A stretch of 64,000 bases of DNA from HdN1 sp964473645 (GTDB lineage Bacteria; Pseudomonadota; Gammaproteobacteria; Pseudomonadales; Ketobacteraceae): contig CAYYPW010000001.1 in the NCBI GenBank assembly GCA_964473645.1, forward strand, positions 124,001 to 188,000, read 5' to 3'. Positions 43,582 through 52,968 of this stretch are shown here, piece by piece. The first letter of the stretch is position 1. Each line of letters begins with the position of its first letter. Under the pieces are notes generated by a model. That model saw only the letters and a list, made by a program, of their open reading frames with translations, had not been told where the DNA came from and did not search any database. The position numbers and the translations under genes were made by a program.

Positions 43582-46500
43582 ATGACAACGCAACCTATAA
43601 AGAAACGCACGCGTCATCACCATCGCGTCGATAACGTTACCTCATTGACCACCGCTTTACTGAAAGTGTCCCTATTGATAACGGCCTGTGTCAGTTCTGC
43701 GACAGCGCTGGCCTGCGATGATTGGTTAGCCAAAACCGTTGCCCTCAGTGGCGCAGTGGAACGCAGTACACAGAAAGGGGGCTGGCAACAGCTACAGAAA
43801 GATCAGCCGCTCTGCCCCGGTGACCACATTCGCGTGGCCGATAATAGCCGCGCCTCGCTCTATCTGCGCAACAACACCTTCATGCGCCTGCAAGAGAACA
43901 GCGTCTTGCATTTTCCTGCGCCGAAGGACGCCTCGGGGTTCTGGCTGGAGGTCACTGAAGGGGTCGCCCATTTTATCAGTCGTATCGTCAATCGCTTTGA
44001 AGTGAATACGCCTTACGTCAACGCCGTGGTTGAGGGTACCGAGTTCACGGTCAGCGCCACGACGGTCAAGGCCAGCGTCACCGTGATAGAAGGCCAGGTA
44101 AAAACCTGGAACGACAGCGGCACCGCCATGCTCGCTGCCGGGCAACAAGTCTCAGCCACCTCACGCAGCGGCGCGCTGACCCGACTTGCTGTCCCTGCAA
44201 GCAAAAGTGTTGAGTGGGCGATCTACTATCCTCCTGTGCTGACACTGGATTCGCTCACGGCCAGCAGTGCCGACGAACAACAGCAAATTGCCGCACTGCT
44301 GCCGCACTTGCAGCAGAATCGTCCAGATCTTGCATTAAAACTGCTTGAGCAAAATGGAGTAACGTCACCCACGCAGGGCATTGCCCACGCAGCCCTGTTA
44401 TTGGCAGTAGGGGATGTCACCCAGTTCGATGCACGTATCACCCCCTTGCTGGACGGCCCGCAATCCGCCCATGCCTGGTCATTGAAAGCGATTGCCGACG
44501 CTGCCCGCAATCAACCGGACGCAGCGCTTATGGCCGCACAGCGCGCCGTGACGCAGGCCCCTGATCTTGCGGCGGCCCACATTGCACAGTCGTATGCCCA
44601 ACAGTCGGCATTACAACTGGACGACGCCCTCACCAGCGCAAAGCAAGCGACCGAGGTGGAGCCTAAAAATTCGCTGGCATGGCTGCGCGTGAGTGAGGTG
44701 CACCTGATGCTGGGCGATATTGATGCGGCGTCCACGAGCCTGGCACAGGCAGAGTCGCAACCGCAGGCCTTACCGGCGGTGCAGGCACAAGTGTCGACGG
44801 CGCGCGGCTTTATTCACCTGCTCAGGTTAAATCTGCAGGCTGCGCACAAATCTTTCACTCACGCGCAAACCCTCGACGCCAGCGACCCGCAATCCCACCT
44901 GGGGCTGGGCCTTGCCAAATTGCGTGACGGTGATGTGGAAAACGGACGCCAGCAGCTTGAATACGCCGTTAGCATGGACCCCATGCGCAGCCTATTGCGA
45001 TCTTATCTGGGGCGCGCTTACTTCGAAGAAAAGCGTGATGAAGACGCGTTGACGCAGTGGCAATTGGCCACACAACTAGACCCTAACGACCCCACCCCGC
45101 ATTTCTATACCGGTGTACAAAAGCTGTTTGCCAATGACCCCATCGGGGCTACCGACGATCTTGAAACTGCCAAAAAGCTCAATAACGCGCGCGCTGTGTA
45201 TCGCGGCGAAACCTTGTTGGAGAGTGATGCCGCCTCCCGTAGTGCTACCCTCGCCCGTGCCTATAACGAAACCGGCTATGAGCAGGGCGTACTACTGAAT
45301 GGCTGGGAGGCCATTCGTCGTGACCCCACCAGCGCCGAAGGCCATCGCTTGCTGGCCGATCATTATGCAAAAGACAGCCGCTTTGAGTCGGCACGCGCGT
45401 CAGCATTGTTGCAATCACAATTATGGCAACCACTCACCGCTTACAACCTGCAACCGCAGCTCAGTGAAACCGGTATTTCCGTTGTCGAGGGCAGCGGCCC
45501 CCAACGGCCTGCATTTAACGAATATCACTCCTTGTTTATGCAAGAGGGTGCTTATGCCATGGCCAACGGATTTGGGGGTAGCGACAGCACCTGGGGGAAT
45601 GATTTGGGTGGGTCGTTGTTGGCAGGGCCTTTTGCGGTGAGTTTGGGGCAGTATCACTATGAGTCGAATGGGTGGCGGGAGAATGCCGATCAGGAGCAGG
45701 ATGTTTATAACGGATTTATGCAGTGGCAGGTGACGCCTTCTACGAGCGTGCAGGCGGAAGCGCGTACATTTAATTGGGATAAGGGGGATTTGGGCATTGC
45801 TTTGGTGGGTAATAATGACGAAAGCATGCGGACGGAGTTTGAGCGTAAGACTTATCGGGTGGGATTAAAGCATTTGTTTGATGCGAGAAATGCGCTGATT
45901 GTTTCAACGATCAGGCAGGATGTTGATGAGAGGCAACGGCAATCACCTCAAGCAGATACGAAAATATCTACTACACCGGAACATGTCGGTGACACCATTG
46001 AAGCACAGTATGTATGGCTTGGCATACAAAACCATTTGATTGCCGGCGTTGGCGAATATACTAACGATCAGAATGTCCAATTAATCGTCAGTGAATTTGA
46101 TTTCCCATTCTTTTCGCAAATCGATGAAAATAACATTCGCCACCACAATGCATATGCGTACTACTCCAAGCAGCTTACTCAAAATTTTCTTCTGACTGCG
46201 GGCGCATCCTATAATCGCGGCAGAGAAGAACGCCTTAATCGTAGTGACACGTTTGGCGAAATCGCAGAGACCTCGCAATATATCAACGATGACGAATTGT
46301 CGCCTAAACTAGGGTTCGCTTATCAATTTACAGAAGGGTGGACTATTCGGGCTGCTGGTTTCAAAACCTTTATACGCGAACTATCTAGTATTCAAACACT
46401 CGAACCCACCCAATTTGTCGGGTTCAATCAATTCTTCGACGATCCAGCTCGTTCTATAGCAACTAATGTCGGTCTTGCCCTTGATGCATCACCCTCGACA

Positions 46501-47037
46501 ACAACGCGACTCAGTATTGAACACTTAAACCGGAAGGTGGATTTCGTGGTGACTGAAATTGGTATTGATCGCGAACGCCAAATTGAAGACGCGCTATCTA
46601 AACTTAGCTTATATCATGCAATTAATAATAGATTCTCTGTGAGCCTTCAATACTACTATAGCGACTCTAGCGTAGAGCTCCTCGAAAATGTCGACGGTGA
46701 AGTCTCCGCATTGAAAACACAACGAGTGCCACTAAATTTGCACTGGTATGTCTCCGATAGAAACTGGATCACATTGGGAACCAGCTACTACGACCAGCGA
46801 GGCGATGCCCAGTTAGTTAATCCTGACACATTTGAAGGCTTTCAGAAATCCTTCAAAAACAGCGCCTGGCCCATCGATATCGAGTTAGGACAACTCCTCG
46901 ATTGTCGATGTGGTGACTTACGCGTTGGAATCAAAAATATCGACGACGATAATGACGAGATTGCCACTCCCAACCAGGAGTTGCTGGCGTTCTACCCGTC
47001 GCGATTTGTTTATGGCACGGTACGTTTATTCTTTTAA
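43582..47037 (+). CDS. FecR-TPR-outer-membrane beta-barrel protein
   Basis: 1151 residues. Signal peptide to about 43 ('LLITACVSSATALA'), a FecR-like domain at about 70-165 ('LCPGDHIRVADNSRASLYLRN', 'VVEGTEFTVSA', 'TVIEGQVKTW'), many TPRs from about 230 to 600, then a ~500-residue barrel resembling TonB-dependent-receptor barrels ('YNGFMQWQVTPSTSVQAEAR', final residue Phe). There is no plug domain. TPR plus barrel recalls polysaccharide-export proteins such as PgaA and BcsC, but the FecR domain and barrel type differ. Base composition changes near 45590: before it codons favour C, then a short G/T-rich stretch, then clearly AT-rich DNA to the end. Probably expressed with the upstream cyclase. 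Confidence 0.8.
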   Translation: MTTQPIKKRTRHHHRVDNVTSLTTALLKVSLLITACVSSATALACDDWLAKTVALSGAVERSTQKGGWQQLQKDQPLCPGDHIRVADNSRASLYLRNNTFMRLQENSVLHFPAPKDASGFWLEVTEGVAHFISRIVNRFEVNTPYVNAVVEGTEFTVSATTVKASVTVIEGQVKTWNDSGTAMLAAGQQVSATSRSGALTRLAVPASKSVEWAIYYPPVLTLDSLTASSADEQQQIAALLPHLQQNRPDLALKLLEQNGVTSPTQGIAHAALLLAVGDVTQFDARITPLLDGPQSAHAWSLKAIADAARNQPDAALMAAQRAVTQAPDLAAAHIAQSYAQQSALQLDDALTSAKQATEVEPKNSLAWLRVSEVHLMLGDIDAASTSLAQAESQPQALPAVQAQVSTARGFIHLLRLNLQAAHKSFTHAQTLDASDPQSHLGLGLAKLRDGDVENGRQQLEYAVSMDPMRSLLRSYLGRAYFEEKRDEDALTQWQLATQLDPNDPTPHFYTGVQKLFANDPIGATDDLETAKKLNNARAVYRGETLLESDAASRSATLARAYNETGYEQGVLLNGWEAIRRDPTSAEGHRLLADHYAKDSRFESARASALLQSQLWQPLTAYNLQPQLSETGISVVEGSGPQRPAFNEYHSLFMQEGAYAMANGFGGSDSTWGNDLGGSLLAGPFAVSLGQYHYESNGWRENADQEQDVYNGFMQWQVTPSTSVQAEARTFNWDKGDLGIALVGNNDESMRTEFERKTYRVGLKHLFDARNALIVSTIRQDVDERQRQSPQADTKISTTPEHVGDTIEAQYVWLGIQNHLIAGVGEYTNDQNVQLIVSEFDFPFFSQIDENNIRHHNAYAYYSKQLTQNFLLTAGASYNRGREERLNRSDTFGEIAETSQYINDDELSPKLGFAYQFTEGWTIRAAGFKTFIRELSSIQTLEPTQFVGFNQFFDDPARSIATNVGLALDASPSTTTRLSIEHLNRKVDFVVTEIGIDRERQIEDALSKLSLYHAINNRFSVSLQYYYSDSSVELLENVDGEVSALKTQRVPLNLHWYVSDRNWITLGTSYYDQRGDAQLVNPDTFEGFQKSFKNSAWPIDIELGQLLDCRCGDLRVGIKNIDDDNDEIATPNQELLAFYPSRFVYGTVRLFF

Positions 47038-47057
47038 AAAGCAACAATGGGAGACTT

Positions 47058-47393
47058 ATGATGAAAATAGCCACCAACGCGCAGAAAGTAGCTTACACTG
47101 CATTTTCGATGCTACTCGGCGTATCGCTTAGCGCCTGCGCAGAAGAAATCAGGACCGAGCCAACCACACCTGCACGCGACCTGATGCCGTTCAGTATTGG
47201 TTTCGATCTGAAAGGTGAACCGGTTCTGCTTGACGAAAAAGGCAACAGAATTCCACCCAGCGATGTGCAGTTCCCCATCAAGGCCACTGCCATAGAAAGC
47301 GTTGATTCTATCACCATGGTTCAATATCGCGGTTCGCATGTTAAGTTGATTAAGACAAGCGTGGGATGGTACGCTGTCCCTCTCCCGCACTAG
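47058..47393 (+). CDS. Small predicted lipoprotein
   Basis: 111 residues with a lipobox 'VSLSAC' around residue 27, so a lipid-anchored protein. The mature part ('FSIGFDLKGEPVLLDEKGNRIPPSDVQFPIKA') shows no family I recognise. GGGAG lies just upstream of two adjacent ATGs (47058, 47061). It lies 20 bp after the FecR-TPR-barrel gene and is likely in its operon; a role with that outer-membrane protein is inference only. Confidence 0.72.
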   Translation: MMKIATNAQKVAYTAFSMLLGVSLSACAEEIRTEPTTPARDLMPFSIGFDLKGEPVLLDEKGNRIPPSDVQFPIKATAIESVDSITMVQYRGSHVKLIKTSVGWYAVPLPH

Positions 47394-47411
47394 ACGGCTC
47401 AAAACCATCAA

Positions 47412-47439
47412 AAGCCGCGCCACCCACCTGACGCGGCTT
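47412..47439. terminator. Bidirectional terminator hairpin
   Basis: AAGCCGCG (47412-47419) pairs with CGCGGCTT (47432-47439), with a 12-base loop, between the convergent lipoprotein and kinase genes. On the reverse strand the stem runs straight into TTTT, so it suits the kinase transcript best. Confidence 0.7.
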
Positions 47440-50400
47440 ACCCCTCCAGCACCCGCCGCACCTGCTGAAACAAAGCACTCGCCGTATACGGCTTATGAAT
47501 ACACTGCTGCGCTAACGACTCACTCAACGACTGTACATGCTTCTCCTCGCTATACCCGCTCATCAACTGAATTCTGATATGCGGAAACCGCTGCTGCACC
47601 AACACCACCAACTGCGCGCCATCCATGCAGGGCATGATGATATCCGTCAGCAACAGATCCACCGGGGTCTGCTCCAGAATTTCCAATGCAGCGGCGCCGT
47701 CCGATGCCGTTAACACCCGATACCCCTGCGAGCGCAATAATTCCTCTGTCATCTCACGCATTTGCTGCTCATCATCCACCACCAGAATAGTTTCCGTTCC
47801 CAGGGTGGAGATTTCTTCACGCGTATCCTTGCGGATAACGTTGGCCTGAGTCGCCTCACAACGCGGAAAGTACAAATCAAACCGGCTGCCTTCGCCCGGT
47901 GCAGACTCCACCTTGATGGCCCCCGCACTGCGTTGCACCAGCCCATACACCTGCAATAAACCCAAGCCGGTACCCTGGCTGCCCTTGGTAGTAAAAAAGG
48001 GTTCAAATATGTTTTTCAACACCGAGTCAGCCATACCCGAGCCGTTGTCGATTACGCTAAGTTTAACGTAATCGCCAGGCTTCAAGGTGAGTGCCCAGGC
48101 GTCGCTTTCACCCAAACTCACGTTACGCGTTTCCACGACAACGCGCCCCGCGCCTTCAATGGCGTGACGGGCATTGATCAGCAGGTTAAGCACCGCGTTT
48201 TCGAGATCGCCCTCATCAAGTAGCGTTGGCCAGAGATCGGGCTGCATATCCAGCGACAACGCAATATTTTTGTTCAGTGCCTTCTCAAAAATGAATTGCT
48301 CACTTTGCAGAACGCGATTCACATCCGTTAGCGCCGTGCCTTTGTGTTTGATCGATGAGAACGACAGCAATTTTGACGTAAGCTGTTTGGCGCGCTCACC
48401 GGCCTGGTTGATCTCCTTCACGTATTTGGCCAACTGCGGTTGATTCTCGACCATCTGCGCCAGCATCTCGGTGTAGCCAAGCATAATGCCGAGAATATTA
48501 TTGAAATCATGCGCAATACCACCGCTCAATTTGCCTAACGCATCCATTTTCTGACTGAGACGCAGCTGCTCTTCCTGTTGTTTTTCATGGGTAAGATCAT
48601 GACAGGTGCCGATAAAGCGGCGTTTACCACCACGGCTCAGCGGCAGTTCCGCCACCGACAAACGCATCGGAAACGTTGAGCCATCTCTGCTTCTACCTCT
48701 CACTTCTCGCCCAATGCCAATGATTTTTGCGATACCGGTGGTTTTGTAGTTATGCAAGTAACCATCGTGCTTAGAGGCATGGGGTTCCGGCATCAAACAC
48801 TTCACATTCTTCCCGGCACACTCGGCAGCCGTATAGCCAAACAGCGATTCTGCGGCATGGTTAAAGGTGAGTATCGCGCCAAATTCATCGATGGTGATCA
48901 CGGCATCCACCATATGATCAAGAATTTGCTGTTGCTCATCCTTCTGCTTTAGTAACTCAGCTTCATTGATCTTACGCTCATTGATATCTCGCACAATGGC
49001 ACACACATATTCCATACCGTCGAGTTCAACAAAATTGGCACTGATTTCAACGGCTGACCATTCACCGGATTTTTTCTGCTGTTGACTTTCCAGGGTCATG
49101 CTGCCGCGCGTCTTGAATTCACGCCAATCCGATAGCCAGGAACCTTTTGAAAAATGTGCGTCAATATCGAATATTCTCTTTCCCAACAGTTCTGAACGCG
49201 GATATTCCAGATGCATGCAGGCACTGTTGTTGACGTAAATAATATAGCCATCCTCCGTGATCCAGAAGACCGCATCATGACTGTGATCGACAGTGATTTC
49301 ACGAAATTGCAGCTGCAGCTCGGCACTTTTCTGTTCGGTAATATCCAACCGCGTCCCATTCATCCTGAGCGGCTCACCTTTCTCGTTGCGTTCGATCACC
49401 GTCCCTCGGTCACGCACCCACACCCAAAATCCACCTTTGTGGCGCAAGCGATACTCAAACAAAAATAATTCCACCTCACGCTTGAAATGGCGCTCCAAGT
49501 GCTCTTTCAGATTCGATAGATCTGCCGGGTGCACGCGCGCCAACCACGTATCGAGCGTAAAAGGCGTCATCTCATCAACCGAAAAACCGATGATTTCTGC
49601 CCATCGCGGGCTGAAAATCATCTCCCCCGTAGAAATATTCAACCGCCAAGTGCCCGCTCGGGTGCTGTTGAGAAGATCGTTCAGATGCTGTTCTTTTACC
49701 GATAATTCCCGATTACGAAGCCCAACCACCTCAGCGACACGAGCCGTTTGCGCCGCCATGCGAATAAACGCGATCGCCAGCAATATCGAAATCGCCAGCC
49801 CGCCCAGCAGCGCCCACCAGCTTTGCTCATAAGCCTGGTGATTTCGAAACGCCGCCACATGCGCTTGCCCGATAATTTCCCACTCGCGGCCCGCCACTGG
49901 CAAACTCACCCGCGCCTGCAATAGCGTGCTGCCGGCCGCTGACAACGTCATCTCACTGTATTTCGACGCGGTATTGATATGGGTATACAACACCGTATTG
50001 GATTGCGCGGTAATATCATTGAACTTGAAAAATATTCCGCGTGGCTCCAGGTTTTTCAGCGCCTCGGTAATAATATCCTTAAAGCGCGACACCCCCACCA
50101 CGAATCCGAGCAGCCGCATACGCCGCTCCTCTACCGACGCGGGTATCAACCCCTTGCTATAAATCGGATACGCCAATAAAAAGCCATCATGCGACGACGA
50201 CTTTATATCTTGCAACAGCTCGATGCGGGCACTGGCAGCCGGCAACCCGCTGTCACGCGCCAGCTCCAGTGCTTGCCGTCGCGACGGATTAGCGCCAAGA
50301 TCAAATCCGGTAAGGTTTTCGCTGCCCTCACGCGGTTGCACAAAATATACTGGGAAATATTCACTACGGTTCGCCGCACGCACCAGTTTTCCATGTCCGT

Positions 50401-50791
50401 CGCTTTCGAGAATGGTATAGGCCCGACCCTGTGCATCGCGGGTATTTTCAAACTGCGGGCGCATGGCATGGGTGATACGGGGCACCCACTCAAACGCAAG
50501 CACGCCGTTATTGGAACGCAAACTCCGCTGCGTGAATCCGTCAAATTCGTCGCGGGTCACCCGCCTCGAAAAATCGAACAGTGCCGCGATACTGGCCACC
50601 AGACTGACTTTGCGCTCAAGGCTTTGCGTAATATGGTTGATGCGCTCATGAAATGCTTTCTGAAAGGCCGATTCGGCTTCGCGCTGCAAGGCCTCACGAC
50701 TCGAGATGAAAGCGAAAATGGAGACACAAATCCCGGCCATCAGGATCAATACAACCGCAAACGGTACCCAGGGTCTGTTTTCAGTGGTCAT
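47438..50791 (-). CDS. CHASE-PAS hybrid histidine kinase
   Basis: 1117-residue inner-membrane hybrid kinase. TM1 near 10-30, a CHASE domain ('NNGVLAFEWVPRITHAMRP', 'GFDLGANPSRRQALELARDSG'), TM2 near 325-345, three PAS/PAC modules between about 365 and 735, a HisKA of the 'GGIAHDFNNILGIMLGYTEML' type, HATPase_c ('NLLINARHAIEGA', 'VIDNGSGM', 'GSQGTGLGL') and a C-terminal receiver ('VDLLLTDIIMPCMDG'). The ATG at 50791 overlaps the preceding response-regulator gene by 11 bp, so the two are translated together and probably form a phosphorelay. Confidence 0.93.
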   Translation of the reverse strand: MTTENRPWVPFAVVLILMAGICVSIFAFISSREALQREAESAFQKAFHERINHITQSLERKVSLVASIAALFDFSRRVTRDEFDGFTQRSLRSNNGVLAFEWVPRITHAMRPQFENTRDAQGRAYTILESDGHGKLVRAANRSEYFPVYFVQPREGSENLTGFDLGANPSRRQALELARDSGLPAASARIELLQDIKSSSHDGFLLAYPIYSKGLIPASVEERRMRLLGFVVGVSRFKDIITEALKNLEPRGIFFKFNDITAQSNTVLYTHINTASKYSEMTLSAAGSTLLQARVSLPVAGREWEIIGQAHVAAFRNHQAYEQSWWALLGGLAISILLAIAFIRMAAQTARVAEVVGLRNRELSVKEQHLNDLLNSTRAGTWRLNISTGEMIFSPRWAEIIGFSVDEMTPFTLDTWLARVHPADLSNLKEHLERHFKREVELFLFEYRLRHKGGFWVWVRDRGTVIERNEKGEPLRMNGTRLDITEQKSAELQLQFREITVDHSHDAVFWITEDGYIIYVNNSACMHLEYPRSELLGKRIFDIDAHFSKGSWLSDWREFKTRGSMTLESQQQKKSGEWSAVEISANFVELDGMEYVCAIVRDINERKINEAELLKQKDEQQQILDHMVDAVITIDEFGAILTFNHAAESLFGYTAAECAGKNVKCLMPEPHASKHDGYLHNYKTTGIAKIIGIGREVRGRSRDGSTFPMRLSVAELPLSRGGKRRFIGTCHDLTHEKQQEEQLRLSQKMDALGKLSGGIAHDFNNILGIMLGYTEMLAQMVENQPQLAKYVKEINQAGERAKQLTSKLLSFSSIKHKGTALTDVNRVLQSEQFIFEKALNKNIALSLDMQPDLWPTLLDEGDLENAVLNLLINARHAIEGAGRVVVETRNVSLGESDAWALTLKPGDYVKLSVIDNGSGMADSVLKNIFEPFFTTKGSQGTGLGLLQVYGLVQRSAGAIKVESAPGEGSRFDLYFPRCEATQANVIRKDTREEISTLGTETILVVDDEQQMREMTEELLRSQGYRVLTASDGAAALEILEQTPVDLLLTDIIMPCMDGAQLVVLVQQRFPHIRIQLMSGYSEEKHVQSLSESLAQQCIHKPYTASALFQQVRRVLEG

Positions 50792-51950
50792 GATCTCGCT
50801 GGCGTGTTGCCAGGTTTTCCAATAGACGGGTCATGGTATCGCGATATTGGCGCTCAAACGCCAGGCTGCTTTCAAAAATCTTTGTGGATGCGCCAATGGC
50901 TTCATGCAGATGATCCAGCAATACCTGCTCTTCTGATTGCAGCAAATTGAATTTCAAAATGTCCTGATTCACCTTGGTTTCCATATCCATGATGATCTGC
51001 TCGAATTTTGCAGACAAATCGACATTGTTATGCTCCATCTCCATCACCATTTTGCCAATGGTGGTGGCAATGATGGCGATGGCGCGACGTTGCGCCCGGT
51101 TGTACTGCTCAACCAGAAACCCCCGCACCCGACTATCAAAACCATTTAGCAACAGACAGAATTGATCCTTGAGCACACCATAGCGGTGTTCATCATGTAC
51201 CGGCATGTTGCGTATCAACAGGGTAAAATAGTCGTAATTGAAAAATGTTCTGTTTTTCCAGCTGTGGATACGCCCCGCGTTTCTGAACAAACGCATGACT
51301 TCGATTTCCAAGGGATGCTGCTGATCATCATCACTGCAATACAGTTCCTGATCTTTCCAAAGCTGCAGACTGGCGCGCACCTCGAACGTGTTCACCGTTT
51401 GTAACAGCCGCTTTCCCATTGCCTGCAGGTCGGGCATATTCATGCTGTCTTCGTAAAAACGCAGAATTTCGCCCAGCTCTGAACTGGTGGTCATGGCATC
51501 GAATGCCATTTTACGGGCAAAGTCCATTTGCTGACTTTCCCGCAAACGGCGTTCCGCTACTGTCCGATAATGGGCCAGTTTGACCGACAATTCCTGCAGG
51601 CGTATGGGCTTGACCAGGTAATCGTCTGCACCCGATCGATACGCTTGTAGAATATCGTCCGTTTGCATCATGCCTGAAATGAAGATGATCGGCGTGGTCT
51701 CCGGCAGGTAATCCTCCCGCAAACAGCGACAGATTTCATAGCCATTCATGCCAGACAAACGCACATCCATGAGCACGACGGTCGGTGGTTCAGGCAACCG
51801 TTCGCGCAGCGTCTCAATGCCACCCTCAGGAAAATTCGGCAAGTGCACCACCTGATAGCCTTCACCCATCAGGAAATCGGCAACCATCTTTGCCATGCCC
51901 TCATCATCTTCGAAATACAATAACGTCCCGTTCACTGCATCCATTGTCAT
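50781..51950 (-). CDS. Response regulator with an uncharacterised helical output domain
   Basis: 389 residues. Receiver at about 8-130 ('LLYFEDDEGMAKMV', Asp in 'TVVLMDVRLSGMNGY', Lys in 'DDYLVKPIR'). After a coiled-coil linker ('VAERRLRESQQMDFARKM') comes a ~160-residue domain I do not recognise ('RIHSWKNRTFFNYDYFTLLIRNMP') and a long C-terminal helical/coiled-coil region. No DNA-binding motif or enzymatic signature is evident, so output is probably by protein contact. Overlaps the kinase gene. Two ATGs are possible (51950, 51944). Confidence 0.82.
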   Translation of the reverse strand: MTMDAVNGTLLYFEDDEGMAKMVADFLMGEGYQVVHLPNFPEGGIETLRERLPEPPTVVLMDVRLSGMNGYEICRCLREDYLPETTPIIFISGMMQTDDILQAYRSGADDYLVKPIRLQELSVKLAHYRTVAERRLRESQQMDFARKMAFDAMTTSSELGEILRFYEDSMNMPDLQAMGKRLLQTVNTFEVRASLQLWKDQELYCSDDDQQHPLEIEVMRLFRNAGRIHSWKNRTFFNYDYFTLLIRNMPVHDEHRYGVLKDQFCLLLNGFDSRVRGFLVEQYNRAQRRAIAIIATTIGKMVMEMEHNNVDLSAKFEQIIMDMETKVNQDILKFNLLQSEEQVLLDHLHEAIGASTKIFESSLAFERQYRDTMTRLLENLATRQRDHDH

Positions 51951-52045
51951 TGCACAACCTCAGCCATTGTACAAGCTCAGCCATCAAACAACCTCGGCAA
52001 GCCTCAAGTAACAGGCGCTGCTCTTAGCCGCGTTCTTGTAATTTT

Positions 52046-52074
52046 GCCGGTGCAATAGAAACTATTTCACCGGC
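52046..52074. promoter_or_regulatory. Inverted repeat upstream of the response regulator/kinase pair
   Basis: Arms of 13 bp (starting GCCGGTG and ending CACCGGC) with one mismatch and a 3-base loop. It lies 96 bp upstream of the response-regulator ATG and is not followed by a T-run, so it suits an operator better than a terminator. Confidence 0.5.
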
Positions 52075-52186
52075 GATTACCGTTGCCCTGGCCTGCCAAG
52101 GGATAACACAGGCCTGTTGGCACCCCCCTTATTAACAGCCTAGTTCAGTCTCTATTTTTTTCATTGTTCCACGACGATTAACCACA

Positions 52187-52223
52187 ACTTAATAACGAGT
52201 ACTGTCACTTAATAACGGGTACT
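52187..52223. repeat. Two 17-bp direct repeats, 20-bp period
   Basis: ACTTAATAACGAGTACT (52187-52203) and ACTTAATAACGGGTACT (52207-52223) differ at one base and are separated by GTC. The period is close to two helical turns. Confidence 0.75.
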
Positions 52224-52394
52224 AGGCGTCCTGCTTATACACACCCAGTCTTATCGTTATCGCAAAAAAAACTAAAAAATCCTTGTTTTTACACTTGTTT
52301 TCACCTCAATACCATCTCGGTGCAGCGCATTCTGGATTACAATTGACAGGCAAGGCTAAGCATTAACCGATAACAACAGGATGGGAGATGTGTC

Positions 52395-52862
52395 ATGCCA
52401 GTTCGAACAATCAGCGAATACCTCGACAGGAACACCGTCAATTACCGTTGCTATAATCATCCGCCAGCGTTTACGGCCCCCGAAGTGGCTGAAATTGCGC
52501 ATATTCCTGGTCGGTTGCTGGCGAAAACCGTCATCGTGTCTGTCGATGATCAACTCATGATGGCAGTGCTGCCCTCTGACCAACACATTGATATTGAACG
52601 GCTACGCAGCGCTCTCGGCGCCACCCATGTGCGCATTGCCGACGAGGCTGAATTCATGCACCGTTTTCCAGATTGCGAGGTGGGCGGCATGCCCCCGCTG
52701 GGCAACCTGTATGACATGCGCGTGGTCATGGACAGATCCCTGGGGGATTCCGAGTGGTTTGCTTTCAATGCAGGCAGCCACACGGAGGTCGTCGTCATGG
52801 ATGTCGGTGAATTTATCCGTTTGGTAAAACCCGTGCTCTGCCGCTTTAATCAATTGCATTGA
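52395..52862 (+). CDS. YbaK/ProX-type aminoacyl-tRNA deacylase
   Basis: 155 residues covering one YbaK/ProX domain. 'HPPAFTAPEVAEIAHIPGRLLAKTVIVSV' (in part) carries the catalytic Lys44; 'CEVGGMPPLGNLYDMRVVMD' and 'FNAGSHTEVVVMD' are the other conserved blocks. Such enzymes clear mischarged tRNA, for example Cys- or Ala-tRNAPro. It is a different, active-looking relative of the N-terminal domain at 14175. Followed by a strong terminator. A 17-bp tandem duplication spans its stop codon. Confidence 0.9.
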   Translation: MPVRTISEYLDRNTVNYRCYNHPPAFTAPEVAEIAHIPGRLLAKTVIVSVDDQLMMAVLPSDQHIDIERLRSALGATHVRIADEAEFMHRFPDCEVGGMPPLGNLYDMRVVMDRSLGDSEWFAFNAGSHTEVVVMDVGEFIRLVKPVLCRFNQLH

Positions 52863-52889
52863 GACAAATGGTGCATTGAGACAAATGGT
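52856..52889 (+). repeat. 17-bp perfect tandem duplication across a stop codon
   Basis: GCATTGAGACAAATGGT occurs at 52856-52872 and again at 52873-52889. The first unit contains the stop codon of the YbaK gene. Confidence 0.95.
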
Positions 52890-52926
52890 GCAGAGCATGA
52901 CAGTTAGCCACATCGTTATGGTGGTG

Positions 52927-52960
52927 AGGTGCAACCCGCTTGGGTTGCACCTGATTTTAT
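52927..52960 (+). terminator. Rho-independent terminator after the YbaK gene
   Basis: AGGTGCAACCC (52927-52937), loop GCTT, GGGTTGCACCT (52942-52952): a perfect 11-bp stem followed by GATTTTAT. Confidence 0.9.
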
Positions 52961-52968
52961 TCCAGCGC

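Larger units (their letters stand above)
51951..52394. other. Intergenic region between divergent genes
   Basis: 444 bp separating the response regulator from the divergent YbaK gene. Holds an inverted repeat (52046-52074) and a direct repeat with a 20-bp period (52187-52223), followed by an A-rich run near 52265. Probably contains both promoters. Confidence 0.6.
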
